Positions 1 to 9,825 are shown, numbered from the stretch's first letter. The stretch is DNA of 64,000 bases from Ga0077560 sp046330395 (GCA_046330395.1 JAXLSS010000001.1:1-64000); one strand, 5' to 3'. Numbers and translations are program-made. The notes: generated by a model not told the origin, from the sequence alone.

Positions 1-314
1 GTGGTGGGGCTCGTCATCGCGGCCAGCGGCTTCAGCGGGCGCATGCTGGGGTACCTGGTGGCCATGGCCGTGCTGTCGCCGGGCCTTGTGGTGATGTGCG
101 TTCTGGCCTGGCGCGACCTGCGGACTCCCCCGGACGGCTGGCGATGGTGGGGCCTGAGCACCTGGGCGGTATCGTCCGCAGCCGGTGCTGCGGTTGCGGC
201 GCAGCATCCCGGCCTGGGCGTGCTGATCGCCGTGGTCATCGCATTCTTGGGTGGCTTGCGGCCGCTCGGCGCTGTCGGAGACACTGGAAAACAACCGCCT
301 GGGGAAGGAGCCAC

Positions 315-318
<4 letters not shown>
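1..318 (+). CDS. Membrane protein, C-terminal part (partial at window edge)
   Basis: Only 105 residues are visible; the true start may lie before the window, although a GTG sits at position 1. Three hydrophobic stretches (about residues 16-37, 48-66 and 71-86) indicate an integral membrane protein. I do not recognise the family. Its stop codon overlaps the start of the next gene by four bases (ATGA), so it is probably co-transcribed and translationally coupled with pckA. Nothing in the sequence itself ties its job to gluconeogenesis. Confidence 0.6.
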
Positions 319-1880
<1,562 letters not shown>

Positions 1881-1894
1881 TCTCGGCCGTTTGC

Positions 1895-1920
1895 GTGGCC
1901 CAGCCGCAAGGCTGGGCCAC
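1895..1920 (+). terminator. Hairpin terminator after pckA
   Basis: A perfect 10-bp stem (GTGGCCCAGC / GCTGGGCCAC) closes a 6-base loop, 15 bp after the pckA stop. There is no clear T-run, as is usual for actinobacterial terminators. Confidence 0.75.
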
Positions 1921-1960
1921 CGCGCTTGCTCCCACTGGAGCCCTCGGAGAGCATGGCGAG

Positions 1961-2179
1961 ATGAAGCTGAGCCTCACGCTCCCGCACACGGATGTGGCGT
2001 TCCTCGATGACTACGCCTCTCGGCACGGCATCGGCTCGCGATCGGAGGCAATCCGATATGCGGTCGGTGTGCTTCGGGCAACTGAGCTGGGGCCAGCCTA
2101 TGTCGATGCGTGGGCCAGCTGGGATGCCGTGGAGGGACGCGACTGGGACGTCACGTCGCAGTCGGTTCGGGAACCTTGA
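1961..2179 (+). CDS. Ribbon-helix-helix antitoxin-like protein (orphan)
   Basis: A 72-residue protein beginning MKLSLTLPHTDVAFLDDYA. It has the beta-strand and two-helix layout of MazE/CopG-type ribbon-helix-helix antitoxins, including the family-like GSRSEAIRYAVGVLR helix and an acidic C-terminal tail (AWASWDAVEGRDWD). Such antitoxins repress their own operon and neutralise an mRNA-cleaving toxin. No MazF/PemK-type toxin follows: the next 288 bp hold only the structured element on the other strand. The tail ends abruptly (VTSQSVREP), so the gene may be a truncated remnant or a solitary regulator. The ATG at 1961 gives the exact family N terminus. Confidence 0.7.
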   Translation: MKLSLTLPHTDVAFLDDYASRHGIGSRSEAIRYAVGVLRATELGPAYVDAWASWDAVEGRDWDVTSQSVREP

Positions 2180-2220
2180 CGAGGTGGGCCCATCAGGCCG
2201 GCTGGTTGGTCTTCCGCGTT

Positions 2221-2450
2221 GCTGCCGCCTCGGCAGCCTCAACGATGGGACCCGCCAATGAGGCGGGTCCGCGCCTCATGTCGAAGTCTCCGCCGGCCAG
2301 GATGCCCGAGGGCCCCTGATTGGGGACGGTGCAGGGTGTGAGGCCCCCGAGCCACGGATGGCGAGGTGGAACCTGTGACCAGGCAGGCGCAAGCCGCGGT
2401 GGTGACGCTGAACTCGCCGGACCCGCCATCCGCATCGGAACCCTGCGAGG
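2221..2450 (-). repeat. Structured intergenic element, copy 1
   Basis: On the minus strand, just after the stop of the 138-residue gene. The first 130 nt or so are nearly identical to copy 2 (13759-13962) and clearly similar to copy 3 (52800-53031). Visible pairings are: outer helix CCCTGC 2441-2446 with GCAGGG 2331-2336; inner helix CCATCC 2426-2431 with GGATGG 2356-2361; hairpin CCCC/GGGG 2313-2325; terminal hairpin 2248-2270 (GGACCCGCC/GGCGGGTCC in minus-strand reading); and a further GCTGCC/GGCAGC hairpin 2221-2237. It lies in a tail-to-tail gap. Whether it is a structured RNA, a complex terminator or a small mobile repeat cannot be settled from sequence alone. Confidence 0.8.
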
Positions 2451-2467
2451 AAGACCCTGTAAAAAGC

Positions 2468-2884
2468 CTACTTCTTGTTGTAGTGCTTGTCGTCCCCCGG
2501 GCCCTTGCGGACCGCGTGCACCGGGTTGCCGGCCGCGTCCCACTGGTAGTAGCTGCAGGCCGGGCCCAGGCCCTTCTCGTAGGTCTCCACCCGGGGGTTG
2601 CGCCCGATGTCGCGGGCCGCGGCGCAGTGGCGCAGCAGGCTGGGGTCGTCGTTCTCGGGCCACACGATGATGAGGTGGGCGGCGGTGAGGTGGGTGGCCA
2701 CGAACTCGCAGCCGCCGGCGGGGCAGGGCCACGGGTCGGTGCGCACGCAGAACCAGCCGCTGTAGTCCTCGCCGCTGTCGTCGGTCCAGAGCTCCTCGTC
2801 CTCGCCCAGGTCGGGCTCGATGACGATGGGGTCGTCCACGACCGTGGTGCCGGGGCGGGTGTCGGGTGCGTCGAACTCGGGCAT
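2468..2884 (-). CDS. Unknown protein with a possible C-x4-C / H-x4-H metal site
   Basis: A 138-residue acidic, probably cytosolic protein that I do not recognise. The first 40 residues are rich in Asp and Glu. The middle contains CPAGGCEFVATHLTAAH, a C-x4-C-x5-H-x4-H spacing that could bind zinc, and two further cysteines follow. The C terminus is basic (GDDKHYNKK). The ATG at 2884 has a good ribosome site (AGGAGGAG), which overlaps the end of moaE. It is therefore third in a moaD-moaE operon, and a link to molybdopterin work is possible but unproven. Copy 1 of the structured element follows directly. Confidence 0.75.
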   Translation of the reverse strand: MPEFDAPDTRPGTTVVDDPIVIEPDLGEDEELWTDDSGEDYSGWFCVRTDPWPCPAGGCEFVATHLTAAHLIIVWPENDDPSLLRHCAAARDIGRNPRVETYEKGLGPACSYYQWDAAGNPVHAVRKGPGDDKHYNKK

Positions 2885-2897
2885 CGCTGGTCTCCTC

Positions 2898-3326
2898 CTA
2901 CTGGACGGGGGCGGACACGCCGTCGAGCCACACGGCCTCGCCGTCCGCGTAGATCGCCTGCTTCCAGATGGGCACGTGGCGTTTGATCTCGTCGATCAGG
3001 AACCGGCAGGCGGCGAACGCCTCCGGGCGGTGCCCGGCGGACACCGCGATGGCCACCGAGGGCTCCCCCACCGCGACCCGGCCCAGCCGGTGGGCCACGG
3101 CCACCGCCACGCCGTGGCGGGCGGCGTCGCCGGCGATGCGGGCGAGCTCGGCCTCGGCCATCTCCACGTAGGCGTCGTAGTCCAGGGCCACCACCTCGCG
3201 CAGCGCGGCCTCGCGGCGGGTGGTGCCCAGGAACACGGCGATGCCACCGTGGTCGGGGTGGGTGACGTGGGCCACCAGCTCGGTCACGTCCAGGGGTTCG
3301 CGGGTGAGGCGCACCAGGGGCGTCAC
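2898..3326 (-). CDS. moaE: Molybdopterin synthase catalytic subunit
   Basis: MoaE, with the thiocarboxylated C terminus of MoaD, converts cyclic pyranopterin monophosphate to molybdopterin. The 142-residue protein shows the family order: an early segment GIAVFLGTTR, the HRLGRVAVGEPSVAIAVSAG core and the C-terminal KRHVPIWKQ active-site region. The GTG at 3326 is preferred because it leaves two bases after the moaD stop and gives the expected N terminus (TPLVRLTREPLD). No other molybdenum cofactor gene is in the window. A MOSC-domain protein lies far away at 51.2 kb. Confidence 0.93.
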   Translation of the reverse strand: MTPLVRLTREPLDVTELVAHVTHPDHGGIAVFLGTTRREAALREVVALDYDAYVEMAEAELARIAGDAARHGVAVAVAHRLGRVAVGEPSVAIAVSAGHRPEAFAACRFLIDEIKRHVPIWKQAIYADGEAVWLDGVSAPVQ

Positions 3327-3328
3327 GC

Positions 3329-3565
3329 TCAACCCCCCGACACGGGCAGCACCAGCGCCACCCGGTCGCCGTCGGCCACGTGGGTGCCCGGCTGCACCCA
3401 CTGCTCGTTCACCGCGTACCGCAGGGCCGACGGCACCGGGATGGTGGACAGCGGCTCCGGCAGCAGCCCCCACACCGCGCCCACGGGGGTGCCAAGGGGC
3501 ACGCGCAGGGTGATGCGCTCCACTCCCGCCGCCTGGCGCAGCGAGGCGAACAGCAGCACGGTCAT
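3329..3565 (-). CDS. moaD: Molybdopterin synthase sulfur-carrier subunit
   Basis: A 78-residue beta-grasp protein beginning MTVLLFASLRQAAG and ending in the required double glycine (LPVSGG), which is adenylated and thiocarboxylated so that it can carry sulfur to MoaE. It lies directly upstream of moaE with a two-base gap, the usual actinobacterial order. The ATG at 3565 gives the standard N terminus; an in-frame GTG at 3583 would add six residues. The gene is divergent from the first lysyl-oxidase-like gene, so the roughly 130 bp between them hold both promoters. Confidence 0.9.
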   Translation of the reverse strand: MTVLLFASLRQAAGVERITLRVPLGTPVGAVWGLLPEPLSTIPVPSALRYAVNEQWVQPGTHVADGDRVALVLPVSGG

Positions 3566-3681
3566 CTCGATGTCGGCGGGCACGGGGACACCATAACCCA
3601 GGCCCGCCGCCCGCCCGGGCCCCCTCGCCCGGATGGCACACGACTCGCCGAACGGGCGCCCGTGCCCGCGCCGCACGGCGG

Positions 3682-3687
3682 TACAGT
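3682..3687 (+). promoter_or_regulatory. -10 box TACAGT, leaderless start
   Basis: TACAGT ends 7 bases before the ATG at 3695, which puts the transcription start at or next to the start codon. No ribosome site is visible. No convincing -35 is seen. Confidence 0.55.
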
Positions 3688-3694
3688 CGGATGC

Positions 3695-5680
3695 ATGAGG
3701 CTGGGCAGGCGAGTTGCGCTGGGACTGATGGGCGCCGCCGCGGCGGCGGCCGTGGGCATCCCGCTGTGGGCCGACGCCGGACCCGGCCCGCCGCCACTGC
3801 TGCCCGACCTGGTGAGCGACCCGCCGGACAACGTGCACTTCGACACCTTCGACCGGGTGCAGGGGCACGCGGCGCTGCTGATCCGCTTCAACGGCTACGT
3901 GCACAACGCGGGGGCGGGCCCGCTGGACATCGAGGGCGACCCGCAGCTGGCCCCCGGTGCGCCGGGTGCGATGTCCCAGTACCTGTGGAACGGCACGGGC
4001 GCCCGCAACAGCGACGCCACCGGCAACCCGGGCGGCTGGTCGGCGGTGACCGACGTGGGGCCACCGGTGGTGAAGTTCGAGACCAGCGACACGCACAACC
4101 ACTTCCACGTGCAGCGCGCCGCCGAGTACTCGCTGTGGGACGCCACCGAGACCGTGCGGGTGGCGCCGGGCAGCAAGGTGGGCTTCTGCCAGTACGACAC
4201 CGAGCGGGTGGACCCCGCGGCGCCGGCCGTGGCGGTGTACGGCGACGCGGTGACCGGCACGTTCTGCCGCCAGAACCAGCCGGAGGCCACGCAGCTGCGC
4301 GAGGGCATCACCGACGGCTACCGCGACACCTACGACTTCACGCTGGACTACCAGTGGGTGGACGTGTCGGACGTGCAGCCGGGCGTGTACCACCTGGCCG
4401 CCCGCATGGACCCCGACAACGTGCTGAAGGAGTCGGACGAGACCAACAACGGGTACGCCTACAGCACCCCGGTGGTGGTGCCCGGGTATGTGGCGCGGGC
4501 GGTGGGTCCCGTCACCACCGCCTACCGCACGGCGGTTGCGGTGCCGCTGCAGGCCACGGCGTTCGCGACCGCTCCCGACCCGGATCCGGCGGTGCACGAC
4601 TACGGCTCGGTGCTGGGCGACCGCACCTTCCGCATCGAGAGCCTGCCCGCCAACGGCGTGCTGAGGAACGCCGATGGCGCGGTGCTGCACGTTGGCAGCC
4701 TGCTGGTGGGGGCCACGCAGGTGACCTACCAGCCCGGCACGGGGGCCTCGGGCGCCGACGGGTTCACGTACTCGGCGCTCAACACGGGCGTCAACGGCAC
4801 CCCCTACCCGCTGCACCCCGCCGTGGCCACGGCATCGGTGGTGGTGGGGGAGTCGGGCATCACCGTGGTGAGCCTCACCGGCGTGCCCCGGCAGATCACC
4901 ACCGGCGCGCAGGTGCGCCTGGGGGCGACGGCGTCCGACGGCGGGGGGCTGGTGTGGAGCGCCACCGGCGCCAGGATCAGCTCCGGCGGGGTGCTCACCG
5001 CCCCCGATGCCGTCCCCGCCGGGGGGACCGTCTCGGTACGGGTGGCGGCGGCCGACGACCCGCGCGCCGTGCGCACCGCCACCATCCGCGTGGTGGCCCC
5101 CTCGGTGACCGGGCCTGTGCCCCAGGTGCCGCCGCCGCTTGGCCGCGCGGTGCTGTCCCGTCCCGGCCTGCTGGTGAACGGGCGCCGCGTCACCACCACG
5201 TACCGGGTGGGGGTCACCGGCACCCTGCGGGTGACGCTGCGCCACAACCGCCTGTCGCTGGGCACGTGCGCCAACCGGGCCCTGGCCGGTCAGACGGTGT
5301 CGTGCCGCTTCATCCTCCCCAGCCCGTACGACCCGGCCACGGTCACGGCCGAGGCGGTGCTGACGCGGGCCCACCGCCGCGTGGCCCGCACCGTGTCCAC
5401 GCTGGGGCCGTCCAGCTTCCGGCGCGTCAGCGTGCGCCGGGCCGGGCGCCGCGTGCGGGCCGTGGTGACCCCCCAGCGCCCCGGGTTCGCCACGCTGATC
5501 CTCGCCGATCGAGGGGTGGTGGTGGGGCGCTGCGCGCAGCGGGTGCTGCCCGACGCCTCCCTGTCCTGCGAGCGGATCCTCCCCACCGGTGTGGGCGCCG
5601 ATCCTGTGATGGCCAGCGTGGTCTTCCGTGATCCGCAGGGCCGCCTGGCGGTGCGTGATCTGATGCTCACAGTTCATTGA
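3695..5680 (+). CDS. Secreted lysyl-oxidase-like protein 1
   Basis: A 661-residue exported protein. The N terminus has a twin-Arg and hydrophobic signal (residues 1-27). Residues about 35-265 form a lysyl oxidase domain. The copper-binding HNHFH is at H134/H136/H138, K161 in GSKVGFC matches the lysine of the LTQ cofactor, and Y213 in RDTYDF matches its tyrosine; YQWVDVSDVQPG follows. Then come a cadherin/Big-like sandwich (about 290-385), an Ig-like stretch, and two C-terminal modules each with a C...L.GQ..C-type cysteine pair. Lysyl oxidases oxidise lysine or other primary amines and can cross-link proteins. Substrate unknown; it is first of three tandem paralogs. Confidence 0.88.
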   Translation: MRLGRRVALGLMGAAAAAAVGIPLWADAGPGPPPLLPDLVSDPPDNVHFDTFDRVQGHAALLIRFNGYVHNAGAGPLDIEGDPQLAPGAPGAMSQYLWNGTGARNSDATGNPGGWSAVTDVGPPVVKFETSDTHNHFHVQRAAEYSLWDATETVRVAPGSKVGFCQYDTERVDPAAPAVAVYGDAVTGTFCRQNQPEATQLREGITDGYRDTYDFTLDYQWVDVSDVQPGVYHLAARMDPDNVLKESDETNNGYAYSTPVVVPGYVARAVGPVTTAYRTAVAVPLQATAFATAPDPDPAVHDYGSVLGDRTFRIESLPANGVLRNADGAVLHVGSLLVGATQVTYQPGTGASGADGFTYSALNTGVNGTPYPLHPAVATASVVVGESGITVVSLTGVPRQITTGAQVRLGATASDGGGLVWSATGARISSGGVLTAPDAVPAGGTVSVRVAAADDPRAVRTATIRVVAPSVTGPVPQVPPPLGRAVLSRPGLLVNGRRVTTTYRVGVTGTLRVTLRHNRLSLGTCANRALAGQTVSCRFILPSPYDPATVTAEAVLTRAHRRVARTVSTLGPSSFRRVSVRRAGRRVRAVVTPQRPGFATLILADRGVVVGRCAQRVLPDASLSCERILPTGVGADPVMASVVFRDPQGRLAVRDLMLTVH

Positions 5681-5738
5681 ACGAAAGCAAACGGTCGGCC
5701 TAACCGTACGGAGGGTGCGCGGCGCGGTGCCGTCTCCG

Positions 5739-5744
5739 TATGGT
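5739..5744 (+). promoter_or_regulatory. -10 box TATGGT, leaderless start
   Basis: TATGGT ends 7 bases before the ATG at 5752, the same layout as the first paralog. This supports 5752 over the in-frame upstream codon at 5740. Confidence 0.55.
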
Positions 5745-5751
5745 GCCCCGC

Positions 5752-7782
5752 ATGCTCAAACGTCGCCGCAAGCTCATCCTTTCGCTGACCGCCGCCGCAG
5801 CCGCCACGGCCGTCACCATCCCCCTGTGGGCGCAGGGTGCGTCCACCGCCAACCCCTCCGGGTACCTGCCCGACCTCGTCGCCGACTCCCAGTCCCAGCC
5901 CGACGGCTTCGTCTTCGCCCGGTACATCAAGCCGGATGGCTCGAGCTACGACGACGACAAGCTGCTGCTGCGGTTCAACGGCTACGTCCACAACGTGGGC
6001 GACGGGCCGGTGGACCTGCAGGGCAACCCGCAGCCCGGCAGCTCGGGCATGCACCAGTACCTGTCCACGGCGCCGGCCAGCGATCTGGCCGGCCGTACGT
6101 CCACGGTCACCCTCAACCCGGCGGGGTGGGTGAAGGTCACCGACCACACGCCGGTGGTGGTGTTCGACCACAGCGACACGCACAACCACTTCCACCTGCA
6201 GCACGCCGCCGAGTACGGGCTGTGGAACGACACCAAGACGGCCGAGGTGATGCCCGGCAGCAAGGTGGGCTTCTGCCTGTACGACGTCAAGGCCGACAAC
6301 AACTTCGGCCTGGGTCCCGCGTCCGGTGTGTACACCGACGTCGCGGCGGGCCTCAACTTCTGTGACCAGGGCCAGTCCGGGGCCACCTCGCTGCGCGAGG
6401 GCATCTCCGAGGGCTACATGGACGAGTACTCGTCCGACCTGGACTACCAGTGGATCGACGTGTCCAACATGGCGCCCGGCAAGTACTACGTGGGCTGGCG
6501 CACCGACCCGGACAACGTCATCAAGGAGAAGGACGAGAACAACACCTGGGGCTACGCGGACACCGCCGTGGTGGTGCCCGGCTACCGGGCCACCCCGGTG
6601 ACGTCCTCGGCCACGTTCCGTCAGGCCTCGGTGGCGGTGAACCTCACCAGCCTCCAGTTCAACCCCAACGTGCAGGTGGGCGTGCCCGCCGAGAGCCGTC
6701 CGGGCCCGGCCAACTACGCCGGCGTCGGCACACTGCGGTACCGCATCGAGTCGGTGCCAACCGGTGGCACGCTCAAGAACGGCGGCGCGGTGGTCACGGC
6801 CGGAACCGTCCTGCCCGCCGGGACGTCGCAGCTCACGTACGTGCCCAACAGCAACTTCTCGGGCACCGACACGTTCGCGTTCTCGGCCATGAACTTCCAG
6901 GGTGCGGTCCCCAGCAAGTACCCGCTGGCGCCCGCCCAGGCCACCGCCAGCATCAACGTGGGCGGCTCCGGCCTCATCGTGAACGTGGCCAACGTCCCCG
7001 GCCAGATGACCGTTGGCACGCAGGCGCAGTTCGCGGTGTCGGGTACCGGCACCAGCGGTGGCGTCACCTGGACGGTCAACGGCGTCCCGGGCGGCAACGC
7101 CGGCGTGGGCACCGTCACCGCGGGCGGTCTGTACACCGCCCCCGCCACGGTCCCGGCCGGCGGCAAGGTCACCGTGCAGGCCGTCTCCAACGCCGACATC
7201 GGCGCCAAGTCGGCCCCGGCCACGATCAGCATCGTGCCGGCCGGCGGCCAGCAGTCCATTCCGCAGATCACCGGCACGCTCAAGAAGCCGGGCATCCTCA
7301 ACGGCAACAAGCACATCACCATCTCGGTGAGCCCGCCCTCGGCCGGCCACCTGGTGATCACGCTGCTGCACCGCGGCAAGACCGTGGGCAAGTGCGCCAG
7401 CGACGCCCTGGCCGGTCAGGCGGTGACCTGCAAGATCAACATGGCCAAGAACTACGACCTGGCCACCCTGAAGGTGCGCACCCAGTTCACCACGGCCTCG
7501 GGCACCGAGACCCACACCATGGTGGTGGGCACCAGCGCCTTCAGCCGCGTCAGCACCAAGCGCACCCACGGCCGCCTGGCCATCAGCGTCACGCCCAAGC
7601 GGCCCGGCCGCCTCAGCGTGCTGGTGACCAAGCGGGGCCACGTGGTGGCGCGCTGCTCCTCCCGCGTGCTCCTCGGACACAGCCTCACCTGCGTCCGTCG
7701 CATCGGGTCGGGCTCGGTGAGCGTGTCGGTGAGCCTCATCGACAACCAGGGACGCTCGGTGGTGCTGGACCGCCCCGTGTGA
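5752..7782 (+). CDS. Secreted lysyl-oxidase-like protein 2
   Basis: A 676-residue paralog of the preceding gene with the same order of parts. These are: a basic N terminus and signal peptide (residues 1-30), the lysyl oxidase domain with copper ligands H144/H146/H148 in THNHFH, LTQ lysine K171 in GSKVGFC and tyrosine Y226 in MDEYSS, a beta-sandwich, an Ig-like segment with a GGLYTAPATVPAGGKV turn, and two C-terminal two-cysteine modules. It is intact. It has its own predicted -10 box, so it need not be co-transcribed with the first copy. Codon use is less extreme than in the flanking paralogs, consistent with independent divergence rather than a recent duplication. Confidence 0.88.
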   Translation: MLKRRRKLILSLTAAAAATAVTIPLWAQGASTANPSGYLPDLVADSQSQPDGFVFARYIKPDGSSYDDDKLLLRFNGYVHNVGDGPVDLQGNPQPGSSGMHQYLSTAPASDLAGRTSTVTLNPAGWVKVTDHTPVVVFDHSDTHNHFHLQHAAEYGLWNDTKTAEVMPGSKVGFCLYDVKADNNFGLGPASGVYTDVAAGLNFCDQGQSGATSLREGISEGYMDEYSSDLDYQWIDVSNMAPGKYYVGWRTDPDNVIKEKDENNTWGYADTAVVVPGYRATPVTSSATFRQASVAVNLTSLQFNPNVQVGVPAESRPGPANYAGVGTLRYRIESVPTGGTLKNGGAVVTAGTVLPAGTSQLTYVPNSNFSGTDTFAFSAMNFQGAVPSKYPLAPAQATASINVGGSGLIVNVANVPGQMTVGTQAQFAVSGTGTSGGVTWTVNGVPGGNAGVGTVTAGGLYTAPATVPAGGKVTVQAVSNADIGAKSAPATISIVPAGGQQSIPQITGTLKKPGILNGNKHITISVSPPSAGHLVITLLHRGKTVGKCASDALAGQAVTCKINMAKNYDLATLKVRTQFTTASGTETHTMVVGTSAFSRVSTKRTHGRLAISVTPKRPGRLSVLVTKRGHVVARCSSRVLLGHSLTCVRRIGSGSVSVSVSLIDNQGRSVVLDRPV

Positions 7783-7869
7783 TTCCCTCCTGAAGGTGAC
7801 GTGCCGTGCCCGACAGGGAAGCCCCAGTCCCGCCAGGGCCCCTGACCCCGTTGTGAGGGGATGAGCGTG

Positions 7870-9825
7870 ATGCGACCGCGGCGACGCGCTGATGTGCTCC
7901 GTCCGTGCTGGCGGCCGCGGCCGCGGCCGCGCTGCCTGCGGGCGCGATGGCCGGCGGCGGCGGGTACGACCTGCCCGACCTCGTCGGCGACGCACCGGAC
8001 GGAGCCATCATGCAGCCCTACACCGGGGTGCTCCCCGGGGGCACGCAGCCGGTGAGTCGCCTCCTGATGCGCTTCAACGGCTACGTCCACAACGACGGGG
8101 CGGGTCCGCTGGACTTCCAGGGCGACCCCACCGGCGGCACGATGGCGCAATACGTGCAGCCCACCGGCGGGGGCCCGTTGGTGCAGTACCCCTCGCAGCC
8201 CGGCGACACCGCGCCCGCGTTCCTGTACGACACCGGTGACGGCCACAACCACTGGCACCTGCAGGCCGCCGACCAGTACTCGCTGTGGGACGACGCCCGT
8301 TCGGCCCCGGTGAAGGCCGGGTCCAAGACGGGCTTCTGCCTGTACGACATCGAGCACGTCGGCGCGCAGGGACCGGCGTCGGCGGTGTACGACGGCCCGC
8401 TCACGAACAGCTTCTGCGATCGCGGCGACCCGGCGGCCACCGGCCTGCACGAGGGGGTGTCGGCCGGCTGGCGCGACACGTACGACGCCGGCCTGGCCTA
8501 CCAGTGGGTGGACGTGTCCGATGTGGCCCCGGGCAGGTACTGGCTGGCGTCCAAGCCCGACCCCGACAACGTGGTGCGCGAGTCGGACGAATCCAACAAC
8601 GGCGTGGCCTTCTCGGCGCAGGAGGTCACGGTGCCCGGCTACGTCGCCACGGCCACCACCGCGTCCACGCTGGGCGGCCGCGTGGTGCGGCTGCCGCTGG
8701 CGGCCACCACGTACTCCGACCCGGCCTTCGGTGTCCCCGGGGCCATGCGGTACCGCATCACCGCCCTGCCGGCGACAGGGACGGTCACGGTGGCGGGCGC
8801 GCCCGTGGCGGCCGGCGACCTGCTGCCGGCGGGGGTGTCGGCGGTCACCTACGCCGCGCCCGCCGACTTCACGGGGGCGGCCACGGTGACACCTTCACCG
8901 CCGAGGACACCACCGTCCCGTATCCCACCGACGCCCAGGGCGACCCGCAGGCCGGTGCCGTGCAGGCCACGGCCACCGTCACCGTGGACTACCAGCTGGC
9001 CACAGTGGGCATCGGCGGCGCCCCGCGGTCGATCGCGCTGGGCGCCGTGGCGCAGCTGCGCTCGGTGGTGACCAACGCGGGCCCGGACGTGGTGTGGTCG
9101 GTCAACGGCGTGGCGGGTGGTGACGATACGGTGGGGCGCATCGACGCCGCGGGCCGGTACGTGGCCCCCGCGACGATCCCGCCGGGCGGCGTGGTGGTGA
9201 TCCGCGCCACCAGCACCGAGGACCTCGGCGTGGACCGAGGTGCGGGTGCGCATCGGCAGCTCGCTGCCCACCGGGCCGGCGCCGTCCCCCGACGCGGGCC
9301 TGCAGCCCGGGCAGCTCATGAGCAGGCCCAGCGTGATGATCCGGGGGCGCACGCACATCGCCACCGTCCGCGTGGGCGTGAGCGGGCACGTGGTGATCAC
9401 CGCCCAGGTGCGCGGCCGCCGCCTGGCGGGATGCGCCATCAGGGTCCTTGCAGGCCAGAGCGCCTCGTGCGCCATGACCCCGCGCACCACCTCGGGCGTG
9501 GTGGTGTGGGCGCACCTCCGGGCCGACGACGGCCGCCGTCGCGTCACCCGCGTGGCCCTGCCCGGCGGGTTCGGCACCGGCCCCCTGCACGTGCGCCGCG
9601 CCGGCACCCGGCTGAACGTGTCGGTGTCGGCGGAGCGCGCGGGGACGCTCACCGTGGAGGTGCGCACGGGCGACCGGCTGCGGGGCCGGTGCCGCGCCCG
9701 CGTCACCGTGGGTCAGGTGCTGCCGTGCACCGTGCGGGTGGGCCCGCGCCGCGCCGCCGGGGTCACGGTGACGGCCGTAGTACACCGCCGCGGCCGACGG
9801 CGTGCGCAGGGTCACGGTCCCGTGA
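7870..9825 (+). pseudogene. Secreted lysyl-oxidase-like protein 3 (frameshifted)
   Basis: The third paralog reads only if the frame changes near 7895 (signal peptide), 8885, 9233 and 9780. The pieces join well: MRPRRRADVLR, then LAAAAAAALPAGAMAGG, a lysyl oxidase domain with GHNHWH, GSKTGFC and RDTYDAG (all key residues kept), a sandwich, two C-terminal cysteine modules and an end at TGA 9823-9825. Each break is a one-base gain or loss, mostly in short runs. With all catalytic residues kept, either the gene is a very young pseudogene or the sequence has indel errors. The start could also be the ATG at 7861. Confidence 0.75.

Noticed and set aside
96..314. N-terminal extension of pckA
   Set aside because: The added residues overlap the preceding membrane protein and resemble no PEP carboxykinase; the ATG at 315 has a ribosome site.
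3329..7995. Very long open frames on the minus strand opposite the lysyl oxidase genes (over 770 codons each)
   Set aside because: They mirror the third-position GC bias of the plus-strand genes, have His/Gly/Arg-rich nonsense composition and match no family; only the 3329-3565 end (moaD) is real.
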